Of a stretch of DNA of 64,000 bases, positions 16,708-25,023 are shown piece after piece. The notes beneath the pieces are model-generated. The model ran no database searches. It was not told the DNA's origin and worked only from the letters and a program-made list of their open reading frames with translations. The translations under genes were made by a program, and so were the position numbers. Within the stretch, counting starts at the first letter, position 1; each line of letters opens with the position of its first letter. Origin of the DNA: Rhodanobacter sp. (GTDB taxonomy: Bacteria; Pseudomonadota; Gammaproteobacteria; Xanthomonadales; Rhodanobacteraceae). The stretch spans positions 62,001-126,000 of the forward strand of contig SCSE01000045.1 of NCBI GenBank assembly GCA_004298015.1. The letters run 5' to 3'.

Positions 16708-17967
16708 TCAGCCCGGCTTGCCATCCACCCGCGGAGTCAGGTAGAGCCATGCCGAGTGCAGCACCCAGGGCAGGAACGCGGCCAGCCAACCGTACGCAGC
16801 GATCACCAGCCACAGATACATGTCGCCACCAAGCTCGGCGCGAATACGCAGCAGCCCCACCAACTGCAACAGACCGAAGCACAACCAGGCGACCGCGCCC
16901 ATCCTGAGCGGTCGACCGGAATGGCCACGGCTTACCCGCGTGACCATCGCGACCAGCATCGAACCGAAGAAGCCGATACCCAGGGCATGCAGTGGCGCCC
17001 TTCCGAGCACGTGCTGTCCGCTGGTGGCCAGCACGACGTCTTGCACGCCATACAGGACAAAGGCCAGCGGTAGCCAGGCGAAGGCCAGATGCAGCACCAA
17101 CAACAGGCCCGGACGCCTCGCCTTCCACGGCTGCCATGCCAGCGCATGCCAGCCGAACACCAACGCCAACGGCAGGTCCACCAACCAGAGCCAGGCCAGG
17201 GCACCACGCCAGTCAAGCAGTAGATGCGCAAGCAACAATACCCATACCAGCGGCAAGCTCCAGCTCGGACGCACGACCCGATAGCCGGCGACTACCCTGC
17301 TGCTGAAGAACGGCAGCATCCGGTGCACCACGGTAAAAAATATCGGCAGCAACAGGCCAAAGGTACCCAGCCTCACGGCCAGCGTGGCGCAGCCGACCGG
17401 CGCCCCGAACAGATATGCCAGGAATGCCGCCAGGCCCAGTGTCCCCATGAGCAACGCCAGCAGGCAGGAGCGAGCGTGGTCATCGCGCCCGCTGGCCGCA
17501 AACAAGATCCTTCCCAGCGTGTAGACGCCCGCCAGATAGCCGGCCAGCATGACGATGAAGCCGGTCTTGAGCAGCCACGCTGAACCGAGCAGGCCAAGAT
17601 TCGCCACTACGTAGCCACCAAACACCGCACCGGCGACCGGCACGTAGCGTGAGCGCGGCAGCGCCGGTTGGTTCAACCAGCGCGGGAACACCGTCAGCAG
17701 GAAACCGAAGATGAATAGTGGAAACATGCCGTACTGGATCAACATGCCGTGCGCCCAACCGGGTGGAATCGGCGGTTGCGGCCAGCCCGGCAAACCGAAG
17801 CGCATCCACGTCAGTTCCAGCGCCCACCATGTCATGCTCAGCAGCACGGCAATCGATCCACTAAGAAACAGCAAGCGATGCGGTGCCGAGGCCAGCAAGG
17901 CGGGCAACTGCGCCAGCGACGAAGATGACGCGGGGTTCTGGAAATCACGCATGCGAGGATTTGTCAT
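16708..17967 (-). CDS. nnrS: NnrS family haem-copper membrane protein
   Basis: A 419-residue polytopic protein with about twelve hydrophobic segments. Family features include PHRLLFLSGSIAVLLSM near the N-terminus, HGMLIQYGMFPLFIFGFLLT near residue 73, TVVHRMLPFFSSRVV near residue 210 and HALGIGFFGSMLVAMVTRVSRGHSGRPL near residue 325, with conserved His residues. NnrS proteins protect against NO stress and are co-regulated with denitrification genes. The ATG 17967 is close to the predicted start site; Met6 (17952) is an alternative. It is transcribed toward nirK, which has its own FNR-like site. Confidence 0.93.
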   Translation of the reverse strand: MTNPRMRDFQNPASSSSLAQLPALLASAPHRLLFLSGSIAVLLSMTWWALELTWMRFGLPGWPQPPIPPGWAHGMLIQYGMFPLFIFGFLLTVFPRWLNQPALPRSRYVPVAGAVFGGYVVANLGLLGSAWLLKTGFIVMLAGYLAGVYTLGRILFAASGRDDHARSCLLALLMGTLGLAAFLAYLFGAPVGCATLAVRLGTFGLLLPIFFTVVHRMLPFFSSRVVAGYRVVRPSWSLPLVWVLLLAHLLLDWRGALAWLWLVDLPLALVFGWHALAWQPWKARRPGLLLVLHLAFAWLPLAFVLYGVQDVVLATSGQHVLGRAPLHALGIGFFGSMLVAMVTRVSRGHSGRPLRMGAVAWLCFGLLQLVGLLRIRAELGGDMYLWLVIAAYGWLAAFLPWVLHSAWLYLTPRVDGKPG

Positions 17968-18009
17968 ACAGGAAAAACCCTATCCTCGCTGCCACCAACG
18001 CCAACCGTC

Positions 18010-18023
18010 ATGATCTGGATCAG
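18010..18023 (-). promoter_or_regulatory. FNR/Dnr-like site upstream of nnrS
   Basis: ATGAT-CTGG-ATCAG matches 8 of 10 half-site bases. Its centre is 49.5 bp before the nnrS ATG, and a GAGGAT hexamer lies at 17987-17982. The implied leader is about 8 nt from ATG 17967. Confidence 0.65.
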
Positions 18024-18230
18024 ATCGGGACACGGTGGCACCTCGGAGGTTGGGAACATATCCAACGCCGTAGCGAGAGCATCGCCAGGGCCTCGTGACC
18101 AGGAGTCCCGGTACGTTGGGGGAAAATCCGGCGAGTTGGCGACGCCAAACGACCCGGATTTTACCGCAGCGCACCGCCGGCACGGGCATTTGACAGCGAT
18201 CGCAGCAGCTGGGCGATTTTTCGCAGCCAC

Positions 18231-18992
18231 TCAGTCAGGCAACAGGTTCTGCCCGAGTTTCCGCAGGCCCTGCGGGTCGCTGATCGTCAGCTCGCGACCT
18301 TCGATCTCGATCAGCCCCTGGCTGCGGAAGCGACTGAGCACGCGGCTGACCGTCTCTGCGGCGAGACGCAGGTAGTTGGCGATGTCACCACGCGGCATGC
18401 TCAGGTGAAAGGAGATCCCGGAGAATCCCCGGGCGGCATAACGTTCACTCAGATCGGTAAGGAATGCGGCCATGCGTTCGTCGGCACTGTGATCGCCGGC
18501 CAACAACGTCACGGCACCCAGCTCCTTGCTGAGCAACCGAAAAAGATGCTGTTGCACCACCGGTACGCGCGAGGCCAGCGCGCTCATCGCGGGAAACAGG
18601 AAACGGCAGAACTGTGCGGTCTCCAGGGCGATCGCGTCACAGGGAAATTGATCGGGATAGATCGCGTTGAGGCCGATCACCTCACCGGGCAGGTAGAAAC
18701 CCAGTACCTGCTCGCGGCCATCGCGATCGACCACGCTGGTCTTGACCGTACCCGATCGCACCGCAAAGATCGCACGAAACGGATCACCGCTGCGAAAAAC
18801 GTACTGACCGCTGCGATAAGGCCCCACATGCTCGACCAGACACTGCAGCGCATTCAGCTCCGGCTTGCCCTGGCCCACGGCATTGCATGCGCTTGAAAAG
18901 GAGCAACTGCGGCAGAAGTGCTCTTCGTCACCATCGTCCGTGATGGGACTCGGTGGCTGGGCCAAGCGGCCCGCTTGATGGCTGGAACGCAT
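18231..18992 (-). CDS. FNR-type oxygen-sensing regulator (copy 2)
   Basis: A 253-residue paralogue of the regulator at 12714-13484. It also has a complete cluster set: Cys27, Cys30, Cys36 (FCRSCSFSSAC) and Cys129 (ETAQFCRFLF). The helix-turn-helix PRGDIANYLRLAAETVSRV has the same E-xx-SR recognition pattern, so both copies should bind the same DNA. ATG 18992 is taken as the start because the sequence further upstream lacks similarity. It lies directly downstream of hemN and could be co-transcribed with it. The two copies probably differ in O2 or NO sensitivity or in expression, which sequence alone cannot show. Confidence 0.9.
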   Translation of the reverse strand: MRSSHQAGRLAQPPSPITDDGDEEHFCRSCSFSSACNAVGQGKPELNALQCLVEHVGPYRSGQYVFRSGDPFRAIFAVRSGTVKTSVVDRDGREQVLGFYLPGEVIGLNAIYPDQFPCDAIALETAQFCRFLFPAMSALASRVPVVQQHLFRLLSKELGAVTLLAGDHSADERMAAFLTDLSERYAARGFSGISFHLSMPRGDIANYLRLAAETVSRVLSRFRSQGLIEIEGRELTISDPQGLRKLGQNLLPD

Positions 18993-19018
18993 AACGGATC
19001 GCCGGTTGGAGATGCCCG

Positions 19019-20416
19019 TCAAATCGTACGTGAATAGCTTGCCGATTGTGCCTTTTCGAGATAGGCATCGAAGCACATCGCAATTATACGCAACAACAGC
19101 CGACCCCGCGAGGTAACCCGGATCAGGCGCGCGTCCAGCGTCACCAGTCCGTCTGCGGCAAGTACTCGCAAGCGTTGCAGTTCGTCGGCGAAATACACGT
19201 CGAAAATCAGCCGATGGCGCTCAGCGAATGCAGGCATGTCCAGTTCACCATGGCACATCAGTTCGCCGATCAGTTCGCGACGGATCACGTCGTCCTGATC
19301 CAGCTCCAGGCCACGCACGATCGGCAGCCGGCCGGCATCCAGGGCCGCGTAGTAGCCCGTGAGATCGCGCGCGCTCCGGGTGTAATTGTTACCGATGCGG
19401 CCAATCGCGCTGACCCCCAATCCGACAATGTCACACTCGCCGTGGGTGGAGTAGCCCTGGAAATTGCGTTGCAGCGTACCCTTCCGCTGCGACTGCACCA
19501 GCTCGTCGTCGGCACGGGCGAAATGATCCATCCCCACGTAGACATAACCGGCGGCAGACAGTCGTTCCAGCGCGCGACCGAACAATGCCAGCCGCGTCGC
19601 TGGATCGGGCAATTCGTTGGCGTCGATCTGGCGCTGCGCCTTGAACAGCTCGGGCAGATGCGCATAGCCGTAGACCGCCACACGATCCGGAGCCAGTTCG
19701 ATCACTTCGGTCAGGGTCTGGTTGAAACCGGCCAGCGACTGCCGCGGCAAGCCGTAGATCAGGTCGACGCTCGCAGAGACGAACCCCGAACTGCACGCCG
19801 CCTCCAGTACCTCGCGCGTCTGAGCCACGCTCTGGATGCGATTCACCGCTTCCTGCACACTCGGGTCGAAATCCTGAATACCCACAGACAGGCGATTGAA
19901 ACCCAGTTCCGCCAGACCGCGAATGTAGTCGCCGCCAACGAAGCGGGGATCGATTTCGATGCCGTACTCGCGCTGGCTGTCGTGGCTGAAACTGAACTGC
20001 CGTGCCAGCGACTCCATCAACTCGCGCATGCGCGGAAGATCAAGAAAGTTTGGCGTCCCTCCGCCGAAGTGCAACTGCCGCACCGGACGGTCACGATCGA
20101 ACAGCGGCGCTACCAACTCGATCTCGCGATACAAGCGTTCGAGATAGCGATCCGCCTTGCCGACATCGCGTGTGATGACCCGATTGCAGCCGCAATAGAA
20201 GCACGGGCTCATGCAGAACGGCACGTGCACGTACAGCGACAGCGGTCGGGGGATCGGCTCCTCGTTGGACGCGCGAATCGCCGCGCGCAACGCCGCTTCG
20301 TCGAAGTCGGGGCGAAACTGCGGTGCCGTCGGATAGCTGGTATAGCGCGGACCGTTGATGTCGTAGCGCGCAATCAGCGCAGGATCGAATTCGGGGGCGG
20401 TGATGACATGATTCAT
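19019..20416 (-). CDS. hemN: Oxygen-independent coproporphyrinogen III dehydrogenase
   Basis: A 465-residue radical-SAM enzyme that converts coproporphyrinogen III to protoporphyrinogen IX without O2, allowing haem synthesis during denitrification. The N-terminal NGPRYTSYPTAPQF and the cluster motif VPFCMSPCFYCGCN (CxxxCxxC plus a further Cys) identify true HemN rather than HemW. HFGGGTPNFL, DLIYGLPRQS and MDHFARADDEL follow. ATG 20416 matches the E. coli N-terminus. A perfect FNR palindrome is centred 41.5 bp before this ATG and no Shine-Dalgarno is present, so the mRNA may be leaderless. Confidence 0.96.
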   Translation of the reverse strand: MNHVITAPEFDPALIARYDINGPRYTSYPTAPQFRPDFDEAALRAAIRASNEEPIPRPLSLYVHVPFCMSPCFYCGCNRVITRDVGKADRYLERLYREIELVAPLFDRDRPVRQLHFGGGTPNFLDLPRMRELMESLARQFSFSHDSQREYGIEIDPRFVGGDYIRGLAELGFNRLSVGIQDFDPSVQEAVNRIQSVAQTREVLEAACSSGFVSASVDLIYGLPRQSLAGFNQTLTEVIELAPDRVAVYGYAHLPELFKAQRQIDANELPDPATRLALFGRALERLSAAGYVYVGMDHFARADDELVQSQRKGTLQRNFQGYSTHGECDIVGLGVSAIGRIGNNYTRSARDLTGYYAALDAGRLPIVRGLELDQDDVIRRELIGELMCHGELDMPAFAERHRLIFDVYFADELQRLRVLAADGLVTLDARLIRVTSRGRLLLRIIAMCFDAYLEKAQSASYSRTI

Positions 20417-20450
20417 GGTGCCAGTCTGGGGAACCTTGCGCGTGTGCGCC

Positions 20451-20464
20451 TTGATCCGGATCAA
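20451..20464 (-). promoter_or_regulatory. Perfect FNR box upstream of hemN
   Basis: TTGAT-CCGG-ATCAA is a perfect 14-bp palindrome and an exact consensus match. With the class II position (-41.5) the transcript would start at or next to the hemN ATG (20416). CAGACT at 20428-20423 occupies the -10 position and is identical to the hexamer before fabA. Confidence 0.8.
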
Positions 20465-20528
20465 CCCGCGCGTTCATTTCCTCCCCTGTGCAATGGCAAC
20501 TACCCGGCCGAACGGCAGCCGGGTTGGA

Positions 20529-21515
20529 TCAGCTCCCGTGCGGCGCGACGGTTTGCTCGATCGCACCGAAAATCGACGCCCCTGCGGCATCGGTGACATC
20601 GATCCGCAGGCGATCGCCGAATTTGAGGAACGGCGTACGCGGCTCGCCATCGCGCAGGGTTTCCACCGTGCGCTGCTCGGCCAGGCACGATGCCCCCTTG
20701 CTGGTGTCCCGGTTGGCGATGGTGCCGGAGCCGACGAGGGTGCCGGCCGTCAGTGGACGTGTTCTGGCGACGTGGGCTACCAGCTCGGCAAAGCTGAATT
20801 GCATGTCCACGCCGCACTCGGCCTCGCCGAACCAGGCATCGTTCAGCCAGGTGCGCATCGGCAGGTGCAGCTTGTCGCCCCGCCAGGCATCCCCGAGCTC
20901 GTCGGGTGTCACCAGCACCGGCGACAGCGCCGAACGCGGCTTGGACTGCACGAAACCGAAGCCCTTGGCCAGCTCGCCGGGAATCAGCCCGCGCAGACTG
21001 ACATCGTTGACCAGACCGATCAACTGGATATGTTCGGCGGCCTGGGCCGGCGTCGCCGCCATCGGTACGTCGTCGGTGACCACGACCACCTCGGCTTCGA
21101 GGTCGATGCCGAACGTCTCGCTCGGCACCACCACCGGATCGCGCGGACCGAGGAAGCCGGCGCTGGTGGCCTGGTACATCAGCGGATCGGTATAGAAACT
21201 GGCCGGCACCTCGGCCCCACGCGCCTTGCGCACGCGTTCGACATGCGGCAGATAGGCGCTGCCGTCGACGAATTCGTAGGCACGCGGCAAGGGCGAGGCG
21301 AGTGACGCCAGGTCCAGCGCGAAAGCCTCGGCTGCCGACCCGCCATTGAGCTGGTCGGACAAGGCATTCAAGCGCGGCGCGGCATTCGACCAGTCATCCA
21401 GCGCCGCCTGCAGGGTCGGTGCAATACCGGTAGCCTTCACCGCCTGTTTCAAATCCCGGCGGACCACGATGAGCGTGCCGTCGCGACCGCCTTCTTTCAG
21501 GGTACCCAGTTTCAT
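20529..21515 (-). CDS. fahA: Fumarylacetoacetate hydrolase family protein
   Basis: A 328-residue FAH-fold hydrolase, the last step of homogentisate breakdown (fumarylacetoacetate to fumarate and acetoacetate). Visible features are SFYTDPLMYQATSAGFLGPR, the metal-binding acidic run FGIDLEAEVVVVTDD, IGLVNDVSLRGLIP, FVQSKPRSALSPVLVTPDEL and TLVGSGTIANRD. The start MKLGTLKEGG at 21515 is the natural one; an upstream in-frame extension lacks similarity. It is 62 bp downstream of hmgA in the hpd-hmgA-fahA unit. No maleylacetoacetate isomerase gene lies between them. Confidence 0.93.
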   Translation of the reverse strand: MKLGTLKEGGRDGTLIVVRRDLKQAVKATGIAPTLQAALDDWSNAAPRLNALSDQLNGGSAAEAFALDLASLASPLPRAYEFVDGSAYLPHVERVRKARGAEVPASFYTDPLMYQATSAGFLGPRDPVVVPSETFGIDLEAEVVVVTDDVPMAATPAQAAEHIQLIGLVNDVSLRGLIPGELAKGFGFVQSKPRSALSPVLVTPDELGDAWRGDKLHLPMRTWLNDAWFGEAECGVDMQFSFAELVAHVARTRPLTAGTLVGSGTIANRDTSKGASCLAEQRTVETLRDGEPRTPFLKFGDRLRIDVTDAAGASIFGAIEQTVAPHGS

Positions 21516-21577
21516 GCATCTCTCCAGACAGTAACGGTTTGGCGCGGGCAGCAGATGGGTGATTTTTTCACAGCCTC

Positions 21578-22936
21578 TCAGGCCCGTGATGGATCGAAAT
21601 GCCGGGCGATGCCCTGCCAGCACTGGTAATAATCGGACTGCAACTGTGGCGCTGCCATGGCCTGCGCGGTCGGGCGGATCACCTTACGCGTCTCGAACAT
21701 GAAAGCCATGGTGTCGGCGACCACATCCGGCTGGCTCAGCTCGGCCTGCGATGCCTTCTCGAAGGTGGCCGCGTCCGGTCCATGCCCACTCATGCAGTTG
21801 TGCAGCGAGGCACCGCCAGGGAGGAAACCCTCGGCCTTGGCGTCATAGACACCGGCAATCAGGCCCATGAATTCACTGGCCACGTTGCGGTGGAACCACG
21901 GCGGGCGGAACGTGTGCTGTGCCACCAGCCAGCGCGGCGGGAAGATGGCAAAATCGACGTTGGCCGTACCCGGGGTGTCGCTGGGTGAGGTCAGCACGGT
22001 AAAAATCGATGGGTCCGGATGGTCGAAACTGATCGAACCGAGGGTGTTGAAACGGCGCAGATCGTACTTGTAGGGCACGTAGTTGCCATGCCAGCCGACC
22101 ACGTCCAGTGGCGAGTGATCGATCTTCGCCGACCACAACGCGCCCTGAAACTTGGCGATCAACTCGAACTCGCCCTCGACATCCTCGTAGGCCGCGTGCG
22201 GAGTGAGGAAATCGCGCGCATTGGCCAGGCCGTTGGAACCGATCGGCCCCAGTTCCGGCAACCGCAGCAGCGCACCGAAGTTCTCGCAGACGTAACCGCG
22301 AGCCACTCCTGCGCTTCCTGCGCCCGTGGCATTCGCACCTCCATGTGCAGCAGCGGGGCCGTCCACAAGCTCTACACGGAAACGCACGCCGCGTGGAATC
22401 ACTGCAATCTCCTGCGGCTCGAGTTCAAGCACCCCCAGCTCGGTGGCGAGCCTCAAGCGACCGAGTTGGGGCACGATCAGCAGCTCAGCGTCGGCATCGT
22501 AGAAATAGCGACCCTGCATCGAACGGTTGGCCGTGTAGAGGTGAATGCCGATACCGGCCTGCTCGTCCGCACCGCCGTTGCCGGCCAGGCTGACCAGGCC
22601 GTCGACAAAGTCCATCGGCGGGTCGAGCAGCGGTAACGGATTCCAGCGCAGCTGGTTCGGCGTGGCTGGCACCTCGTTGAAGCGGTTGTGGAAGGTGGCG
22701 TGGGTCCATGGCTGGAACGGCCGATGCACCGCCGCCGGACGGATCCGGTACAACCAGCTGCGCTGGTTGGTGTGTCGCGGCGCGGTGAAAGCCGTGCCGG
22801 ACAGCTGCTCCGCATACAGCCCGTGTGCCGCCCGCTGCGGCGAATTCTGCCCGTCCGGCAGCGTGCCCGGCAGCGCCTCGCTGGCGAATTCGTTGCCGAA
22901 ACCGGATTGGTAACCGTTGCTGATCATCGCAGACAT
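21578..22936 (-). CDS. hmgA: Homogentisate 1,2-dioxygenase
   Basis: A 452-residue non-haem iron ring-cleavage enzyme converting homogentisate to maleylacetoacetate, the usual length for the family. Typical blocks are [20 protein letters not shown] at the N-terminus, [49 protein letters not shown] and, in the iron-site half, [18 protein letters not shown] and [13 protein letters not shown] with the His and Glu ligands. The start is ATG 22936; Met4 (22927) is an alternative. It lies between hpd and fahA on the same strand. Confidence 0.97.
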   Translation of the reverse strand: MSAMISNGYQSGFGNEFASEALPGTLPDGQNSPQRAAHGLYAEQLSGTAFTAPRHTNQRSWLYRIRPAAVHRPFQPWTHATFHNRFNEVPATPNQLRWNPLPLLDPPMDFVDGLVSLAGNGGADEQAGIGIHLYTANRSMQGRYFYDADAELLIVPQLGRLRLATELGVLELEPQEIAVIPRGVRFRVELVDGPAAAHGGANATGAGSAGVARGYVCENFGALLRLPELGPIGSNGLANARDFLTPHAAYEDVEGEFELIAKFQGALWSAKIDHSPLDVVGWHGNYVPYKYDLRRFNTLGSISFDHPDPSIFTVLTSPSDTPGTANVDFAIFPPRWLVAQHTFRPPWFHRNVASEFMGLIAGVYDAKAEGFLPGGASLHNCMSGHGPDAATFEKASQAELSQPDVVADTMAFMFETRKVIRPTAQAMAAPQLQSDYYQCWQGIARHFDPSRA

Positions 22937-23117
22937 ACGCGTGCCCTTGGCTCTTGAAACCCGTCTTCCGCCGGGCGAGGGGTGACGACCGTGCTTTCAG
23001 CGAAGCGCAGCATCGCTTTCAGCCCCACATGCTTCCGTTGCAGAACCGCATTGTCCCAATATTCCGGGATCTCCACAGCTTGCGCCTCAACTCGCTGACG
23101 GAAAAGAGTTTGGAAAG

Positions 23118-24212
23118 TTACAGGAAGCCACGCTTCATCTGGTCGCGCTCGATGCTTTCGAACAGGGCCTGGAAGTTGCCCTCGCCGAAGCCCTCGTTGC
23201 CTTTGCGCTGGATGATCTCGAAGAAGATCGGTCCGATCGCATTCTGGGTGAAGATCTGGAGCAGCTTGCGCTTGTGCGTTTCCGGATCGGCGTCGATCAG
23301 GATCTTGTTCTTGGCCAGCCGCGGCACGTCCTCACCATGGTCCGGCACGCGTTCGTCGATGACCTCGAAGTAGGCGTCGGGCGTGTCGAGGAACTCCATG
23401 CCGGCAGCGCGCATCTTCTCCACCGTGGTGTAGATGTCGTCGGTGAAGCAGGCGATGTGCTGGATACCTTCGCCATGGTAGGCATCGAGGTATTCGTTGA
23501 TCTGGCTTTTCGGGTCGTTCGACTCGTTCAGCGGGATGCGCACGACACCATCCGGCGCCGTCATTGCCTTGGACACCAGGCCGGTCTTGGCACCCTTGAT
23601 GTCGAAATAGCGAATCTCGCGGAAATTGAACAGCCGCTCGTAGTAATCCGACCACTTCTGCATGTTGCCGAAATGCAGGTTATGAGTCAGGTGATCGATG
23701 AAGGTCAGGCCGAAGCCGGCGGGGTTCTGCGCGGCGCCATCGATCGGCACATAGTCGGCGTCATAGATGCTGCCCGCGCTGCCATAGCGGTCCACCAGAT
23801 ACAACATGCAGTCACCGATGCCCTTGATCGCCGGTGCCGCCACCGCCTTGCTTGCCGCCTTGTGCGTCACCGCCTCGCCCCCGTTGCCGAGTACGGTATT
23901 CAGCACGTCGGTAGCCGGTTGCTTGAAGCGGATCGCGAAGCCGCAGGCGCTGGGGCCGTGCTGGGCGGCGAAGTCGGCGGCGAATGAATCCGGATCTTCG
24001 TTGAGCAGAAAGCTCACGCCATTTTGCCGATACACGGTGATCGGCCGGGATTTGTGCTTGAGCACGGCACTGAAACCCATCCGCTTGAACAATGCATGCA
24101 GTTCGACGGCGCGACCGGCCGGCGCGGCAAACTCGACGAACTCGAAACCGTCGATACCCATCGGATTGTCGAACGTGGTGACCTGCATGCCAAGATCCGG
24201 TTGCGCATTCAT
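23118..24212 (-). CDS. hpd: 4-hydroxyphenylpyruvate dioxygenase
   Basis: A 364-residue Fe(II) dioxygenase converting 4-hydroxyphenylpyruvate to homogentisate in tyrosine breakdown. It has two glyoxalase-like halves. The catalytic C-terminal half has FIDHLTHNLHFGNMQKW with the first His ligand, EGIQHIACFTDDIYTTV with the second, and QIFTQNAIGPIFFEIIQRKG with the Glu ligand. ATG 24212 follows an AGGAG ribosome site. It is divergent from a MarR regulator, with an 18-bp palindrome in the shared promoter region. Confidence 0.96.
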   Translation of the reverse strand: MNAQPDLGMQVTTFDNPMGIDGFEFVEFAAPAGRAVELHALFKRMGFSAVLKHKSRPITVYRQNGVSFLLNEDPDSFAADFAAQHGPSACGFAIRFKQPATDVLNTVLGNGGEAVTHKAASKAVAAPAIKGIGDCMLYLVDRYGSAGSIYDADYVPIDGAAQNPAGFGLTFIDHLTHNLHFGNMQKWSDYYERLFNFREIRYFDIKGAKTGLVSKAMTAPDGVVRIPLNESNDPKSQINEYLDAYHGEGIQHIACFTDDIYTTVEKMRAAGMEFLDTPDAYFEVIDERVPDHGEDVPRLAKNKILIDADPETHKRKLLQIFTQNAIGPIFFEIIQRKGNEGFGEGNFQALFESIERDQMKRGFL

Positions 24213-24285
24213 TGGCGATCTCCTGTCAGTCGGTGCACGATGTCAGGCAGCGAAGCGCGCCTGCAGCCTGATAAGCACTTCGTTA

Positions 24286-24303
24286 TAGTTACATTTGAAA
24301 CTA
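24286..24303. promoter_or_regulatory. 18-bp palindromic operator candidate between hpd and marR
   Basis: TAGTTACATTTGAAACTA is palindromic as TAGTTnCAnnTGnAACTA. It lies 73 bp before hpd and 22 bp before the GTG start of the divergent MarR gene. Size and symmetry suit a MarR-family dimer. Confidence 0.5.
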
Positions 24304-24324
24304 ATTGCAAGGAATATCGCCACC

Positions 24325-24786
24325 GTGACGGTCTCGCGCAAACCCGCTCCCCCCCATGCCGAACACGCACCGCTGCAACTGGAGCACTTCCTGCCGTACC
24401 GGCTGTCGATCCTGTCCAACACGATCAGCCAGACCATCGCCGACGACTATCAGCGCCGTTACGACATCTCGATGACCGAGTGGCGCGTGATGGCCGTGCT
24501 GGCGCGATTCCACGGCCTGTCGGCACGCGAGGTCGCCGAGCGCACGGCGATGGACAAAGTGGCGGTCAGCCGCGCCCTGGCGCGGCTGGTCGACGCCGGT
24601 CGCGTGGACCGCGCGACCCATGACAACGACAAGCGGCGTTCGGTACTGAGCCTCACCGAGGCCGGCTGGACCATGCACGATGAAGTGGCGCCGATGGCCC
24701 GGGCGCGCGAGCGCGAGGTGCTGGCCAGGCTCGATGCCGAGGAACAAGCGTGGTTGAACCGGATTCTGGACAAACTGCAGCCATGA
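24325..24786 (+). CDS. MarR family transcriptional regulator
   Basis: A 153-residue winged-helix regulator. The core is ISQTIADDYQRRYDISMTEWRVMAVLARF, then the helix-turn-helix LSAREVAERTAMDKVAVSRALARLVDAGRV and the wing HDNDKRRSVLSLTEAGW. GTG 24325 with AAGGAA at 24309-24314 is the best start; a TTG at 24295 would lie inside the palindromic operator candidate. Its divergent position suggests that it controls hpd-hmgA-fahA and itself, with an aromatic acid such as homogentisate or hydroxyphenylpyruvate as ligand (inference). Confidence 0.88.
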   Translation: MTVSRKPAPPHAEHAPLQLEHFLPYRLSILSNTISQTIADDYQRRYDISMTEWRVMAVLARFHGLSAREVAERTAMDKVAVSRALARLVDAGRVDRATHDNDKRRSVLSLTEAGWTMHDEVAPMARAREREVLARLDAEEQAWLNRILDKLQP

Positions 24787-24791
24787 ACGTG

Positions 24792-24972
24792 TGTAGGAGC
24801 GCACCCTGTGCGCGATGCCTTTCGCCGCGTGACGTAGAGCATTCGCGCACGACCGAAGAAATCCCCTCTTGTGGACAGGGTGCGCTCCTACCGATCTTGC
24901 GCGGCGGAACGGTGACCCCGCCCCAGGTCGTCGTGGCGCGGGGTTGTAGGAGTCCACCCTGTGGGCGATTGC
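24792..24972. repeat. Three REP-like units (GTAGGAGCGCACCCTG type)
   Basis: TGTAGGAGCGCACCCTGTG starts at 24792 on the plus strand. An inverted copy (GTAGGAGCGCACCCTGTCCA read on the minus strand) covers about 24868-24891. A third, diverged plus copy TTGTAGGAGTCCACCCTGTG starts at 24944. They fill the 237-bp gap between marR and the convergent POT transporter. Copies 1 and 2 could form a long hairpin. This sequence type is common in Xanthomonadales and Pseudomonas intergenic regions. Confidence 0.8.
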
Positions 24973-25023
24973 TGTTGTGGGCGGCCGGGCAAAGGCATCG
25001 CGCACTACACAGGACGCGTGGCC

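Noticed and set aside
24787-25023. Repeats near 24.8 kb as a CRISPR array
   Set aside because: Units are inverted, unevenly spaced and diverged, with hairpin symmetry. They are REP-like, not a CRISPR array.
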